Shown: positions 34,995 through 44,642 of the stretch, piece by piece
Numbering within the stretch: the stretch's first letter is position 1
Layout: every line of letters begins with the position of its first letter
Source: Methanococcoides sp.
GTDB taxonomy: Archaea > Halobacteriota > Methanosarcinia > Methanosarcinales > Methanosarcinaceae
Direction of reading: 5' to 3'
DNA: 64,000 bases
NCBI GenBank assembly: GCA_021108275.1
Contig: JAIORD010000028.1
Location: 124,001-188,000, forward strand
Program-made: the position numbers and the translations under genes
Notes under the pieces: generated by a model
What the model was told of the DNA's origin: nothing
Database searches by the model: none
What the model saw: the letters and a program-made list of their open reading frames with translations, nothing else

Positions 34995-37895
34995 TTAATC
35001 ATAGGCTATTATCTCAGGATCATTTGGTAAAGTAAATCCAAATTCACTTCCTTTTCCAACTTCGGTCTCAACCCAAACTTCGCCTCCCTGCATTTCCACA
35101 AACTTTTTGACAATGGTGAGGCCGAGGCCAATACCCCCATATTCCCGTGTACGTGATGAATCGATCTGGACAAATGGTCTAAATAGTTTCTTCATATCCT
35201 CGGATAAGATCCCAATGCCATTATCTTTTACAAAAAATGAAATATTATCTTCAGAGGTTCGGGATTCGATAGTCACAAAACCTCCTCGTTCTGTGAACTT
35301 GATGGCATTGCTTATCAGATTGTAGAGTATCTGCTTGAGCTTTGTTCGGTCTGCTTTTATAATAGGCTTTCTGATGTCGATATTGAATTTAAGTTCAATA
35401 TCCTTCTTTGAAGACAAAGGTACTATTGAAGTCTCTATTTCTTCAATTAATCTGGTCAAAATGAATTCTTCTATTTTCAACTCCATCTTTCCGCTTTCTA
35501 CCTTTGAGAAATCCAATAACGCATTGATCAGTACCAAAAGCTGCTTCCCATTTGCAGAAACATTATTAATGTAGCGTTTCTGAGTTTCGTTCAATGTGCC
35601 AGATTTTTCAGTGTACAGTACATCTGAGAAACCAATGACCGAATTAAGAGGTGTTCTTAGCTCATGGCTCATATTTGCGATAAATTCGGATTTAGCCCGA
35701 TTAGCATCTTCAGCAGCAATTTTAGCATTGATCATTGCGTCTTCTGCTTGCTTCCGCTCGGTCAGGTTTCTGGAAGTGGAGAGGACAGCTGTTTTTCCAT
35801 CATACTCAATGACACTGTTGCTTAGTTCTATAGGTACAAGAGTGCCGTCTTTGCAAAGAGCTATGCTTTCAAATATAGCACGTTTTCCTTTTTGTAATTG
35901 CCTTATATTATCAGCTAATCTTGCTGCTTTTTCAGGAGAATCCAAGTCCATCACTGACATACTCAGCATTTCATCTCTGCTATAACCAGTGAATTCACAA
36001 GCAACTTCGTTCACTTCCAGGATGATGCCGTCAAAATCGTATATTAGGGTTGGATCATTAGAATTGTTAAAAAATGTTCTGAACTTCTGTTCAGATATTT
36101 GCAAAGCAGTTTCTATCTGCTTCCGTTCAGTGATGTCATTCATCGACACTACTGCTCCGAGTGGATTCCCTTTGGTATCGGTCAGTTTGCGTCCAGTGGC
36201 AATTAGCGTGTGAGGTGCAAGTCCTTTCATTGCGATGACCATCTCCTGGCTGGACACATCTTCACCCTTCCACGCCCGTATCAGTGGGTTACGCTCAAGC
36301 GTCAGCGGCGTTTTGCCATCCGGCTCGTGCAGGCTGTAGTGGTTCGCCCACTCCTCCGCCGGGATCGGTTCAATAGGGAAGCCATGGAGTGCGCATATGG
36401 CCCGGTTGAAATACGTCAGTGTCCCCTTCTGATCGCAGGCTACGATGCCATTTGCGATACAGTCCAGTACCGCCTCTTGGAACATCAGGCGTTCCTCCAG
36501 TTCTTCTTCCACCTTCTTGCGCGAGGTAATGTTGGTTAAAGAACCAACGATAGCTACGGTTTTTCCATCTTTTACGATAGGTGTTTCGTTTACCTCTGCC
36601 CAGATATTTCGCCCTTTCTTTCCTGCAACTTCCATTTGGTATGATGGCTGTTTTTTTCCGGTTTTGATCGCTTTTTCTGTAAGCACAAATCCTTCTTTGT
36701 TGACTGGATTATCGGTGGCGATTTTGCTCCATCTGACCATGGCTTCCTCGGGTTCGCATTGAAGGAACTCACGGCACTGAGGGCTAAGATATGTTAATTC
36801 GTGTTCCGGTGTATGTGAATAGAAGAGATTAGTGCTATTCTCCACGATGTTGCGCAGTTTTTCTTCACTATCTCGCATTGCATCCTCTGCTTGCTTGCGC
36901 TCGAGACTAGTTCCTATTATATGGGACACCATACCAAGAATGGAAATATCTTCTTCTTCCCACTCTCTAGTATTTTGAACATTGTCCAATCCGATAAATC
37001 CGATAAGTTCATTATCCCTGTTCAGAGGCAAGACTAGCAATGATCGGATTGCTTGCATCTCCAGGATCTCTTTTTCAGCTGATGCTTCTTCGGGTAATGC
37101 TGAGACATCTTTAATATGGATCGATTCACCATTGTGGAGTTTGTTCATCCACCAGGGGAACATATCTACGGGGAGGTCTTGAAGGTTCTCTTTGTGGGCT
37201 TCCACACCTTCCGGACAATACTCATGGGTGTTGTCCATCTGAGTTCCATTGTCACGGATCAGAAATACGTAACTTCTGCTACTTCCACACAAGTTACAAA
37301 TTTTCTCCAGTGTAAAATCTATGTTAAGATCAATATCTTTATTGGAGATGAACATCGAAGAAGTGTGCGATACTACCTTTTCTATCTCAAGTTTCCGTTT
37401 GATGATCTCATTTGTCCTTTTGATCTCTGATATATCATCCACGACCAATGAGACATTTGGACCATTTTCACCTTGTATCAGGATCGTTGAAATAAAAAAA
37501 TGAATTGGTACGGGAAGACCATTGGTTACTATATCCAATTCACCTTCCTTTTTATAAATGTTCTCTCCAGTCTTAAAAGTGTGCAGTATGGATCTTCGGA
37601 TAACACAATCTAGACATTCTATGTTTTTCCCGCATCCTTCACCTGAAAATGAATTTATACATTGAAATATTTCGCCACCAAGAAGACCAACACAATCCTT
37701 TTTATCCTTCCCCAATTTAACAGTGGCAGCTCGATTTACATTTTTAATTATTCCGTCCTCATCGATAAGGACCATGATAAAAGGTAGATCATCAAAAATA
37801 GAATTTAAGATCCCAGAATCAACGGTCGATTCAGTTTGAGCTTTACAATATCCTTCCAAAGCTAAATCGCTCCGAATGTCTTCCGTTCCATCCAT
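34995..37895 (-). CDS. Large cytosolic multi-sensor histidine kinase
   Basis: A 966-residue protein with no membrane segment. The order is PAS (1-160, with a Cys cluster FQCINSFSGEGCGKNIECLDC), GAF (170-340), PAS (340-460), a PAS about residues 460-590 whose DNA is GC-rich, PAS (595-715), HisKA (NMSHELRTPLNSVIGF) and HATPase (NAIKFT, DNGIGI, GIGLGLTIVKK). The Cys cluster of the first PAS could bind a cofactor or metal, and the GAF could bind a small ligand. No response regulator is nearby. The foreign-looking PAS is described separately. Confidence 0.92.
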   Translation of the reverse strand: MDGTEDIRSDLALEGYCKAQTESTVDSGILNSIFDDLPFIMVLIDEDGIIKNVNRAATVKLGKDKKDCVGLLGGEIFQCINSFSGEGCGKNIECLDCVIRRSILHTFKTGENIYKKEGELDIVTNGLPVPIHFFISTILIQGENGPNVSLVVDDISEIKRTNEIIKRKLEIEKVVSHTSSMFISNKDIDLNIDFTLEKICNLCGSSRSYVFLIRDNGTQMDNTHEYCPEGVEAHKENLQDLPVDMFPWWMNKLHNGESIHIKDVSALPEEASAEKEILEMQAIRSLLVLPLNRDNELIGFIGLDNVQNTREWEEEDISILGMVSHIIGTSLERKQAEDAMRDSEEKLRNIVENSTNLFYSHTPEHELTYLSPQCREFLQCEPEEAMVRWSKIATDNPVNKEGFVLTEKAIKTGKKQPSYQMEVAGKKGRNIWAEVNETPIVKDGKTVAIVGSLTNITSRKKVEEELEERLMFQEAVLDCIANGIVACDQKGTLTYFNRAICALHGFPIEPIPAEEWANHYSLHEPDGKTPLTLERNPLIRAWKGEDVSSQEMVIAMKGLAPHTLIATGRKLTDTKGNPLGAVVSMNDITERKQIETALQISEQKFRTFFNNSNDPTLIYDFDGIILEVNEVACEFTGYSRDEMLSMSVMDLDSPEKAARLADNIRQLQKGKRAIFESIALCKDGTLVPIELSNSVIEYDGKTAVLSTSRNLTERKQAEDAMINAKIAAEDANRAKSEFIANMSHELRTPLNSVIGFSDVLYTEKSGTLNETQKRYINNVSANGKQLLVLINALLDFSKVESGKMELKIEEFILTRLIEEIETSIVPLSSKKDIELKFNIDIRKPIIKADRTKLKQILYNLISNAIKFTERGGFVTIESRTSEDNISFFVKDNGIGILSEDMKKLFRPFVQIDSSRTREYGGIGLGLTIVKKFVEMQGGEVWVETEVGKGSEFGFTLPNDPEIIAYD

Positions 37896-38107
37896 ATTCG
37901 GTTATATTCCTCAATTTCTCATGTATAATATCGATTATCTTTTAATATTTATCATATATATTATTTGTTATATTTCATTGTGCAATTAGATACATTTTGT
38001 GACCAACAAAGAAGTTAAGGGGCGTTTTTTCATAAAAATAAACTACGCATGTATCCACAAAAATTGAAATACTACCACTGCCATAGTTGTAAGTAGCAGG
38101 GGTATCA

Positions 38108-39169
38108 ATGTCAAAAATCTTCAAAAGATCAACTAAAGCAGGTCTTCCACCAGGGTCTCTTATCCATATCGGTGAGATGAAGGAAGAAAGGGTCAGATTT
38201 ACTATTTTTGATTACGATGAAGATCACTTCTCGGAAGTGAAAATGAAAACTGTAGAGGAATGTTTTCATTCTAAGGATGAAAATACAGTTTCATGGGTCA
38301 ACATAGATGGTATACACCAGGTTGATGTCATAGAGAAGATCGGAACACATTTTGGCTTAAATACTCTTGTGCTGGAAGATATACTTAATACGGATCAGCG
38401 TCCGAAATTAGAGGATTTTGAAAATTACATATACGTTGTAATGAAAATGCTCTCTTTTGATGAAGAAGTGAATAAAATAACAACAGAGCAGGTTAGTTTT
38501 ATCTTAGCACCAAAGTTGGTCTTATCTTTCCAGGAGAGGATCGGGGATACTTTTGATCCGGTCAGGGAGAGGCTGAGGACATCAAAGGGTCGCATAAGGA
38601 AGATGGATGCAGACTATCTTGCTTATGCGTTAATAGATTCCATTGTCGATAACTACTTCATCATACTCGAAAAGATTGGGGATAAAATTGACTCTATAGA
38701 AGAAGAACTGGTGACAGATCCAACGCCAGATACCTTGCAGATGATCCATGAACTGAAAAGAGAACTGATAACTCTTAAAAGATCGATTTGGCCACTAAGG
38801 GAGATCCTAAGTAGACTAGGGTCGATGGAATCCATGCTTATAATGGAATCCACAAAAGTATATCTTAGAGATGTGCATGACCACATAATTCAGATAATCG
38901 ATACAATAGAGACGTATAAAGAGATGCTTTCCGGAATGCTGGACATATACCTCTCAAGTTTGAGCAATAAAATGAATGAGGTAATGAAAGTTCTGACATT
39001 GGTTGCCACGATATTCATACCCCTGACATTTATAGCTGGGGTATATGGAATGAATTTTCAGCATATGCCCGAACTTGCCTGGAAGTGGAGCTATCCAGTG
39101 GTGTGGATCGTCATGATCTCGGTGTCAATGTCGATGGTCCTTTATTTTAAAAGGATGAAATGGCTATAA
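38108..39169 (+). CDS. corA: CorA-type magnesium/cobalt transporter
   Basis: A 353-residue CorA of usual length. The cytosolic funnel domain (residues 1-290) has VNIDGIHQVDVIEKIGTHFGLNTLVLEDILNTDQRPKLEDFENYIYVVMKM. Two C-terminal membrane segments follow, with the diagnostic YGMNF after the first (FIPLTFIAGVYGMNF). It would be a homopentamer carrying Mg2+ or Co2+ into the cell. CAGGGG lies 6 bases before the ATG. It is a single gene. Confidence 0.96.
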   Translation: MSKIFKRSTKAGLPPGSLIHIGEMKEERVRFTIFDYDEDHFSEVKMKTVEECFHSKDENTVSWVNIDGIHQVDVIEKIGTHFGLNTLVLEDILNTDQRPKLEDFENYIYVVMKMLSFDEEVNKITTEQVSFILAPKLVLSFQERIGDTFDPVRERLRTSKGRIRKMDADYLAYALIDSIVDNYFIILEKIGDKIDSIEEELVTDPTPDTLQMIHELKRELITLKRSIWPLREILSRLGSMESMLIMESTKVYLRDVHDHIIQIIDTIETYKEMLSGMLDIYLSSLSNKMNEVMKVLTLVATIFIPLTFIAGVYGMNFQHMPELAWKWSYPVVWIVMISVSMSMVLYFKRMKWL

Positions 39170-39245
39170 GATAGGAACTATTCTATGATCAATGGTTCTG
39201 GATCCTTATTTAAGCATCATCCGAGGATAAATCAGTTCATATTTC

Positions 39246-39830
39246 TTATTTCCAGTACCCTTCGACATATGATTCTGTTTGCTGGATGTATGGGGTAACA
39301 TATCGAAGTAAAAATGGAACTATCACGATAGTGGCTACAACATTTCCCATGAACCATTGTTCAAAGGTTAGGAAAATTTCCTCATAAGGGACGACTCCAT
39401 TGATGGCTAACATATAGCTTCCCCAGAATGCACCTATTAGGTTGTTCAGAAATACCCCGAAAATTAGAAAATAAACAAAATCTCTTCTTGTTTTTAGGCG
39501 GATGTTTACTTTAAAATAAGTGAATGCAACAAGCGGGATCATCACCTGCCATAGGTCTGCAATGGACCATATAATGTTCAGCGAGGTTGGCATATCTGCA
39601 AGAATACCTGCTCCTACAATACAACCAAGATAAGCTGCCAGTGCACCCCACATCCCATAACATAGGGCAAACACTATCATAAAAGCTACTGCGAAGTACA
39701 TGCTGGACACGCCTGTTGAAGGGGATAATGGGAAATTTACAACTGCGAACCTTGAGAGGAGTGAATTTACCAATGTCACAAAAAGGAAGATGTTCAGGTA
39801 CATTGAAGCAGATTCTATATCTCGTTGCAT
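39246..39830 (-). CDS. Integral membrane protein, MASE1-like
   Basis: A 194-residue protein with about six membrane segments. SSMYFAVAFMIVFALCYGMWGALAAYLG and FLNNLIGAFWGSYMLAI, then EQWFMGNVVATIVIVPFLLRYVTP, recall the MASE1 sensory membrane domain, in which a Trp-rich segment and a GD/GN-VV...P motif end the domain. An ECF-transporter-like S component is the alternative. It ends with a short cytosolic tail and no kinase. The gene diverges from the histidine kinase at 40003, so the two may be a split sensor and kinase. The spacer is about 170 bases. Confidence 0.65.
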   Translation of the reverse strand: MQRDIESASMYLNIFLFVTLVNSLLSRFAVVNFPLSPSTGVSSMYFAVAFMIVFALCYGMWGALAAYLGCIVGAGILADMPTSLNIIWSIADLWQVMIPLVAFTYFKVNIRLKTRRDFVYFLIFGVFLNNLIGAFWGSYMLAINGVVPYEEIFLTFEQWFMGNVVATIVIVPFLLRYVTPYIQQTESYVEGYWK

Positions 39831-39942
39831 TCTGATTCTTCCCTTTCTGGACCGGTACTTGGTTTATGTGCCAATAAATCTTTTATAATGTTGGCAGTGT
39901 ACTATCCTTTTATATTATGCATTTCTTATTATTCAGTACACA

Positions 39943-39952
39943 TTATATAAAG
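39943..39952 (+). promoter_or_regulatory. TATA box of histidine kinase gene
   Basis: TTATATAAAG lies about 50 bases before the kinase ATG and is the strongest TATA element in the divergent gap. Confidence 0.55.
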
Positions 39953-40002
39953 CCTTTCTATAAATCAATTTATATCAATTTTAGTATATTGGGAGTCGTA
40001 AA

Positions 40003-41406
40003 ATGAGGGGGGAATATGAGGATGAAGATCCGCTTCGAATAAAAGAGTGGTTCAAACGTTCCTATTCTGTTCCTGTCACAATAGTCCTATTTTTCTTATT
40101 ATTTCTTTATCCTGCATGGCTTTATGTCATCGATTGGTTTCAATATATAATTGTCAATGGCTTGTCTTCAGCGGACCTTTCCTTTATCAAAGCCCTTTCC
40201 TTTATACTGGTCCTCATGTCTGCTAATATCTCTTACATGGTACTGAGTAAGAACGTTAGTCTCTCAAGGACAATTGAAAAGCAGGATATAGAGCTGCAAA
40301 TTAACGATAATAAATTCCGTAAATTCATAGATGATATACCCAATGTCGCAATTCAGGGGTTCGATATTCATCTCATTGTTCATTACTGGAACAGTGCCAG
40401 TGAAAAGATGTATGGATATTCCAAGGAAGAAGCGATCGGTCAAAAGATGACTGATCTCGTAGTTACCACTGATAATGGCAAAGAACTGTCTGAGATGATC
40501 AATTCAGCCATAGCCGATCCAAAATTTGAACGATTTAATGAAACTACTTTTGTGACAAAGAGCAAAAGGAGTATCCCGGTACTTTCCAGTTATTCAAATG
40601 TTCTGTTACCAGGAACCCAGTTGAGCATATTTTCCATGGAGATCGATCTAACTGAAAGAAAAATGATGGAGGAAGATCTCATAATCTCAAAGGATATGGC
40701 AGAAGCTTCGAATATTGCTAAAAGCAAATTCCTTGCAAATGTGAGCCATGAGCTCAGGACACCACTGAACTCTATTATAGGTTTCTCCGATCTGCTTGCT
40801 AACGGATATACTGGACATTTGGATGAAAAACAGGTGAAATATGCAGAGAATATCTCTGCAAGCGGCAAACATTTGCTTAGTCTTATCAATGACATTTTAG
40901 ATATTTCAAAAGCAGAAGCTGGCAAGATGGAACTCCATTATGAAAAAGTTAATTTAAGACTATTGCTTTTAGAGATATCGGAGTTCATGCGTGTATCTGC
41001 CAGTCGCAAAGGAATAACGATCAGTACTATGATAGAACCTGATGTAGGTATTGTTGAAGTCGATACTGGTAAACTCAAGCAGATACTCTACAATCTGGTA
41101 GGTAATGCCATCAAATTCTCCAACGAGAATGGGGTCATAACTATAAAGGCCCTTATAGATAAGGGATTTTTGGAAATTGAAGTTGAAGATAGTGGCATCG
41201 GGATAAAGGAAGAAGATATGGACAAGCTTTTCAAGCCATTTAGCCAGATCAACTCCTTTTCCCAAAAACAACATTCAGGAACTGGCTTAGGTCTTTCACT
41301 GGTGAAAAAGCTAGTTGAGCTCCATGGGGGGAAGACCTGGGTCAGAAGCGAATACGGAAAGTTCAGCATATTTGGTTTTTCTATTCCAATTGTAAGGATC
41401 AAATAA
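40003..41406 (+). CDS. Membrane histidine kinase with PAS domain
   Basis: A 467-residue kinase. Two membrane segments (about 24-46 and 60-80) with almost no outside loop are followed by a PAS domain (DIPNVAIQGFDIHLIVHYWNSASEKMYGYSKEEAIG). HisKA is NVSHELRTPLNSIIGF and HATPase has NAIKFS, DSGIGI and GTGLGLSLVKKLVELHGG. The short outside loop means it may sense within the membrane or through a partner, possibly the MASE1-like protein encoded divergently. GGGAG lies 9 bases before the ATG. No receiver domain is present. Confidence 0.93.
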   Translation: MRGEYEDEDPLRIKEWFKRSYSVPVTIVLFFLLFLYPAWLYVIDWFQYIIVNGLSSADLSFIKALSFILVLMSANISYMVLSKNVSLSRTIEKQDIELQINDNKFRKFIDDIPNVAIQGFDIHLIVHYWNSASEKMYGYSKEEAIGQKMTDLVVTTDNGKELSEMINSAIADPKFERFNETTFVTKSKRSIPVLSSYSNVLLPGTQLSIFSMEIDLTERKMMEEDLIISKDMAEASNIAKSKFLANVSHELRTPLNSIIGFSDLLANGYTGHLDEKQVKYAENISASGKHLLSLINDILDISKAEAGKMELHYEKVNLRLLLLEISEFMRVSASRKGITISTMIEPDVGIVEVDTGKLKQILYNLVGNAIKFSNENGVITIKALIDKGFLEIEVEDSGIGIKEEDMDKLFKPFSQINSFSQKQHSGTGLGLSLVKKLVELHGGKTWVRSEYGKFSIFGFSIPIVRIK

Positions 41407-41562
41407 TATGTGTTTTCATTTGGTCGACTTTTAATCTATTTCTCTTTTCTAGTTCTCATAGATCACTGTTGAGATCTGATGTGAAGACAGCACTACTATG
41501 CGAAGATATAACATCCCCTACGTCATTAAAGACCCAAATTCATATTCAGGAACAGATGAACA

Positions 41563-42033
41563 ATGCCAGGCGGAAAAACACATGACACGATAAACATTGC
41601 AGTGCTGATAGTTTTACTGGCAGGCATTTTCTATCTTACTATGTGGAATGTAAATGAGCTGGCTGTCCGATATCTGGATATTTACACGATAGCGGTCTTT
41701 TCCATATCCTACCTATTTGCAACATTCTTCCTTAGCCCGGACCTCGATATAGAAAGCAAGCCCTACAAGAGATGGAAGATGTTCAGGATACTCTGGTGGC
41801 CTTACAAGGTCATATTCAAACACAGGGGTCTCTCCCATAATCCTGTTATAGGACCCCTGTCCATAGTGATCAACCTTGCATTGATAGTAGCCGTATTGCT
41901 GCTGCTTATGGGCGTTGAGCTGCACCAGGGACACTCAAGGTTTATTGTAGTAGCCACAATAGGGATGGTTCTGTCAATGGAGGTCCATATAATATCGGAT
42001 TTCTTGGTCTCAAAAATGAAAAGTATTTTTTGA
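41563..42033 (+). CDS. DUF2227-type membrane metal-binding protein
   Basis: A 156-residue membrane protein with about four segments. It carries the histidine/aspartate motifs GGKTHDTINI, FFLSPDLDIESKPYKRWK and FKHRGLSHNPVIGP, which are typical of the DUF2227 family of predicted metal-binding membrane hydrolases. VHIISDFLVSKMKSIF near the end has another conserved His/Asp. The function is unknown; related membrane hydrolases act on lipids. It is a single gene with a weak site before the ATG. Confidence 0.85.
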   Translation: MPGGKTHDTINIAVLIVLLAGIFYLTMWNVNELAVRYLDIYTIAVFSISYLFATFFLSPDLDIESKPYKRWKMFRILWWPYKVIFKHRGLSHNPVIGPLSIVINLALIVAVLLLLMGVELHQGHSRFIVVATIGMVLSMEVHIISDFLVSKMKSIF

Positions 42034-42141
42034 GAATACAGTTATTCTCATCGTCTATGACATGTAGCTATTCGCTATTCACCATCTTTCAATTCATTTT
42101 TTTGGTCATTCTGCCAAATAATATTCCTTTGATCATGGTGA

Positions 42142-42600
42142 TTAATATTTCTCAAAGTATTCTCGATTTGTCCACAAACCAATGATCCCTAAAAGCGAAG
42201 GTACAGTCCATAGAAAAATGGCTATGGCCACTGTTTCCGGATAAGTCGTCCATCTCTCAAATGCAAATACGAGTGGAAAATAGACGCCTATGGAAAACTC
42301 CATCAATCCCGCAGCAAAACCAAATAACCTTTTTCTTAAGATACCGACGAGAGCCACAATTCCTAAAGGCATTGCCCATAGCATATCGGCTAATGCTACG
42401 CTCCAGCTCTCATGAGCCCAAGCACGTTCTGCAGTATCACCAGTGAAACGATCATTCTGGAATCCAAGGTCCACAGCAATATCCCAATTGATAAGTGAAT
42501 AGGCTTGCATGAACCAAGCCAAAAACAGAGGTAGGAGTGCAATTATGGCAATCCAGACGCCCAATGGAAATCTACCGATGCTTTTGTTCAGCATGTTCAT
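42142..42600 (-). CDS. Integral membrane protein of unknown function (pair member 1)
   Basis: A 152-residue protein with four predicted membrane segments (about 12-34, 68-88, 96-115, 122-142) and a soluble loop with GFQNDRFTGDTAERAWAHE between the first two. I do not recognise a family. The gene is 65 bases downstream of another small four-segment protein on the same strand, and the two are probably cotranscribed. GAACGAAAGGTGAACA before its ATG provides a ribosome binding site. There are no Cys or His clusters that suggest cofactor binding. Confidence 0.75.
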   Translation of the reverse strand: MNMLNKSIGRFPLGVWIAIIALLPLFLAWFMQAYSLINWDIAVDLGFQNDRFTGDTAERAWAHESWSVALADMLWAMPLGIVALVGILRKRLFGFAAGLMEFSIGVYFPLVFAFERWTTYPETVAIAIFLWTVPSLLGIIGLWTNREYFEKY

Positions 42601-42665
42601 TGTTTGTTCACCTTTCGTTCTTCAAAGTTCTCAATATTTGTTTGTTGGATGTGGTGTTCTTTTTT

Positions 42666-43121
42666 TCAGAATTGTATGTCAGCCAATCGTAGCAAAGCAT
42701 AGGCAACGACAGCTATTCCCCAATACACGAAAAAACCCCATACATATGTATAATATGCCAGTGGTCCGCACGATGGATACACATATTCACGCTCAGAAAA
42801 CCACAGCACAATGCTGATGTAAACCGAAACGACTCCCGATCCTGCCCACAAAACATAGCCCCATATCTGGCTTTGCAGTACGCCGATACTCCCAACTGCC
42901 AACAGTGGCAGCCAGATCACCAGATCAGCCCAAGCGAGTCCGTTAGCTGTGCGGAAGTGTGTCTTATCGCGCCAGTCCTCTCCTTTTCCGATAATTATGT
43001 CCTTTGATCTCTGGCTATGGGGCCGAAATACCATCTGGATCTGGGCGTATAGTATGGGCAGAAAGATAAAGAACACTCCGAATATCACGAGTACCCATGT
43101 GATGAGTGTTGGTTCAAGCAT
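42666..43121 (-). CDS. Integral membrane protein of unknown function (pair member 2)
   Basis: A 151-residue protein with four predicted membrane segments (about 8-28, 63-83, 87-108, 122-145). A basic loop (FRPHSQRSKDIIIGKGEDWRDKTHFRT) follows the first segment. I do not recognise a family. Its size and layout match the downstream gene at 42142, though their sequences look only loosely alike. GGGGAATTCCAAATG gives a weak-to-moderate site before the ATG. Its promoter is probably in the AT-rich stretch 43140-43215. Confidence 0.75.
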   Translation of the reverse strand: MLEPTLITWVLVIFGVFFIFLPILYAQIQMVFRPHSQRSKDIIIGKGEDWRDKTHFRTANGLAWADLVIWLPLLAVGSIGVLQSQIWGYVLWAGSGVVSVYISIVLWFSEREYVYPSCGPLAYYTYVWGFFVYWGIAVVAYALLRLADIQF

Positions 43122-43248
43122 TTGGAATTCCCCTTAAATTAGATCATTATTTTCAAAATTTTGTTCTTGCTAGTTATTACTTTTGTACAGATAGCAATTA
43201 ATTTTATTATCTAATTTTTAGTTTGGTCACAATCTTTATGCTCCAACA

Positions 43249-43359
43249 ATGTTCGCACCCGAAGGAGAAGTGCCTGTAACAGTAATGAGCATTTTAAGTT
43301 TGAGTTTCTATATAATATTCGCAGCCTTGGCTTGGTGGAGCGAGAAAAAGAAAAAATGA
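43249..43359 (+). CDS. Possible 36-residue single-pass membrane protein
   Basis: A short frame reads MFAPEGEVPV and continues with TVMSILSLSFYIIFAALAWW, then a tail SEKKKK. The pattern of a short outside part, one hydrophobic helix with aromatic end and a Lys tail is that of small accessory subunits of transporters. No clear ribosome binding site lies upstream, and the neighbours are not transporters, so the call is tentative. Confidence 0.4.
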   Translation: MFAPEGEVPVTVMSILSLSFYIIFAALAWWSEKKKK

Positions 43360-43410
43360 TGGAATAATGAAAAGCTTGTTTGATCCCGTTTGATGTGATC
43401 ATTAAGTTGA

Positions 43411-44052
43411 TCAGAGAATTCCAAGCAGCTTTGAGACCTTTAGAGCTATGTTTGCCATAAAGAAGGTAATGTTATTAACGACCCCCACAGGCTCTATGAC
43501 AATATCAGCAGCGTCATAAGCATCTAAGAATGTATCCGCAGGCTGTTTAGATTCCATTATACTTCTGATCGTATCTTCATTTGATATTACCACGACTGTC
43601 GGATCTATTTCAGAACTCAGGCCTACTACAGATTGTAGTATTATCCTTGCATCCAGGGATGTGACAGCTCCACTATCATCAACATCGACATTTGCGTCTT
43701 CTTCCATCTTCCCGGTAGACATCTTCAGTGCACACAGGGAATCCACAGCACTTAGATAACCATCTCCATTGCAGTCACCCTTTTCAGCTTCAATCTTGAT
43801 TCCCACTTTATGGAATTCTACAACCGTGGCATCCTTTGTAACCACTTTTAGTTCTAGTGCACTTCCATCATTTAGCTCTATAATACCATAGATCTCTTCA
43901 TTTCCAAGAAGACTATTTACAAGACTCGGGACTTTATCTACATTCTGATTATATGCCACGACCCTCTGATTCATATCGTCAAATAGGTCTGCTGATGCTG
44001 GGTTTACCAAAAATATAAAAAGTAGAAATGAGATAATGATGATCTTCTTCAT
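43411..44052 (-). CDS. Secreted dockerin-domain protein
   Basis: A 213-residue exported protein with a signal peptide (IIIISFLLFIFLVNPASA). A type I-like dockerin lies at about residues 95-145: two EF-hand-like repeats, DCNGDGYLSAVDSLCALKMSTGK and NVDVDDSGAVTSLDARIILQ. It has no cohesin. The N-terminal region (LFDDMNQRVVAYNQNVDKVPSLVNSLL) and C-terminal region are unknown. It would bind cohesins of the proteins encoded upstream. It is the last gene of the four-gene operon, 12 bases after the cohesin-anchor gene. Confidence 0.85.
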   Translation of the reverse strand: MKKIIIISFLLFIFLVNPASADLFDDMNQRVVAYNQNVDKVPSLVNSLLGNEEIYGIIELNDGSALELKVVTKDATVVEFHKVGIKIEAEKGDCNGDGYLSAVDSLCALKMSTGKMEEDANVDVDDSGAVTSLDARIILQSVVGLSSEIDPTVVVISNEDTIRSIMESKQPADTFLDAYDAADIVIEPVGVVNNITFFMANIALKVSKLLGIL

Positions 44053-44064
44053 TTCTACACCCCC

Positions 44065-44607
44065 TTACCTTCTTCTCTTGACAACGAACAGAGCCATGAC
44101 GATTGCTGCCATTGTCATCAACAACATGCTTCCATAACCTGCACTTTCTGAAGCTTTCTCGGTAACACTGAGGGTTCCGTCAATGGTGGGAGAAATAACT
44201 TCAACAAGATCAGTATTGTGAACTGATACATCACTCAGGGTCAGGGTACTGGATGAGCCGACCGCACCGAGCACCTTAAATGATACGACTGCGACCGCAC
44301 CATCACCAGTTATGCCGGAAGAGTCTGCCAGTGCAATTATGACCTCTCCTTCATTACCTGTATTGGACTCGAGATATGCATTTCCACCAAGTTCACCGGC
44401 CTCTACGCCCACAGCCTGTAGAACTGCTGGATCATACATCAGGGAAATATCCATACTTCCCACATCTGTAGCTCCTTCAAGGTTGATAGGAACCTCCACT
44501 ATACCCCCGGATGCACCTGTTGTGTCGCTCAGACTAACGGTCAGACCCTGTGCCGATGCAAGAGATACAAGACACAACAAACTAACTAACAATAACATTC
44601 TTTTCAT
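44065..44607 (-). CDS. Membrane-anchored cohesin-domain protein
   Basis: A 180-residue protein. After the signal peptide (LLLVSLLCLVSLASAQ) comes one cohesin domain: LTVSLSDTTGASGGIVEVPINLEGATDVGSMDISLMYDPAVLQAVGV, GEVIIALADSSGITGDGAVAVVSFKV. The C-terminus is a single membrane helix followed by KRRR, so the cohesin would be displayed on the cell surface. ATG 44607 has GGGAGTGAT upstream; the longer frame to 44643 only overlaps the previous gene end. It lies within the cohesin/dockerin operon and could tether dockerin proteins to the cell. Confidence 0.88.
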   Translation of the reverse strand: MKRMLLLVSLLCLVSLASAQGLTVSLSDTTGASGGIVEVPINLEGATDVGSMDISLMYDPAVLQAVGVEAGELGGNAYLESNTGNEGEVIIALADSSGITGDGAVAVVSFKVLGAVGSSSTLTLSDVSVHNTDLVEVISPTIDGTLSVTEKASESAGYGSMLLMTMAAIVMALFVVKRRR

Positions 44608-44642
44608 GACATCACTCCCTATTTTCATTATTACTATTTCCA

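Noticed and set aside
35107-37503. Several plus-strand frames within the 966-residue kinase gene
   Set aside because: They mirror the coding frame of the kinase on the opposite strand and lack motifs and ribosome sites.
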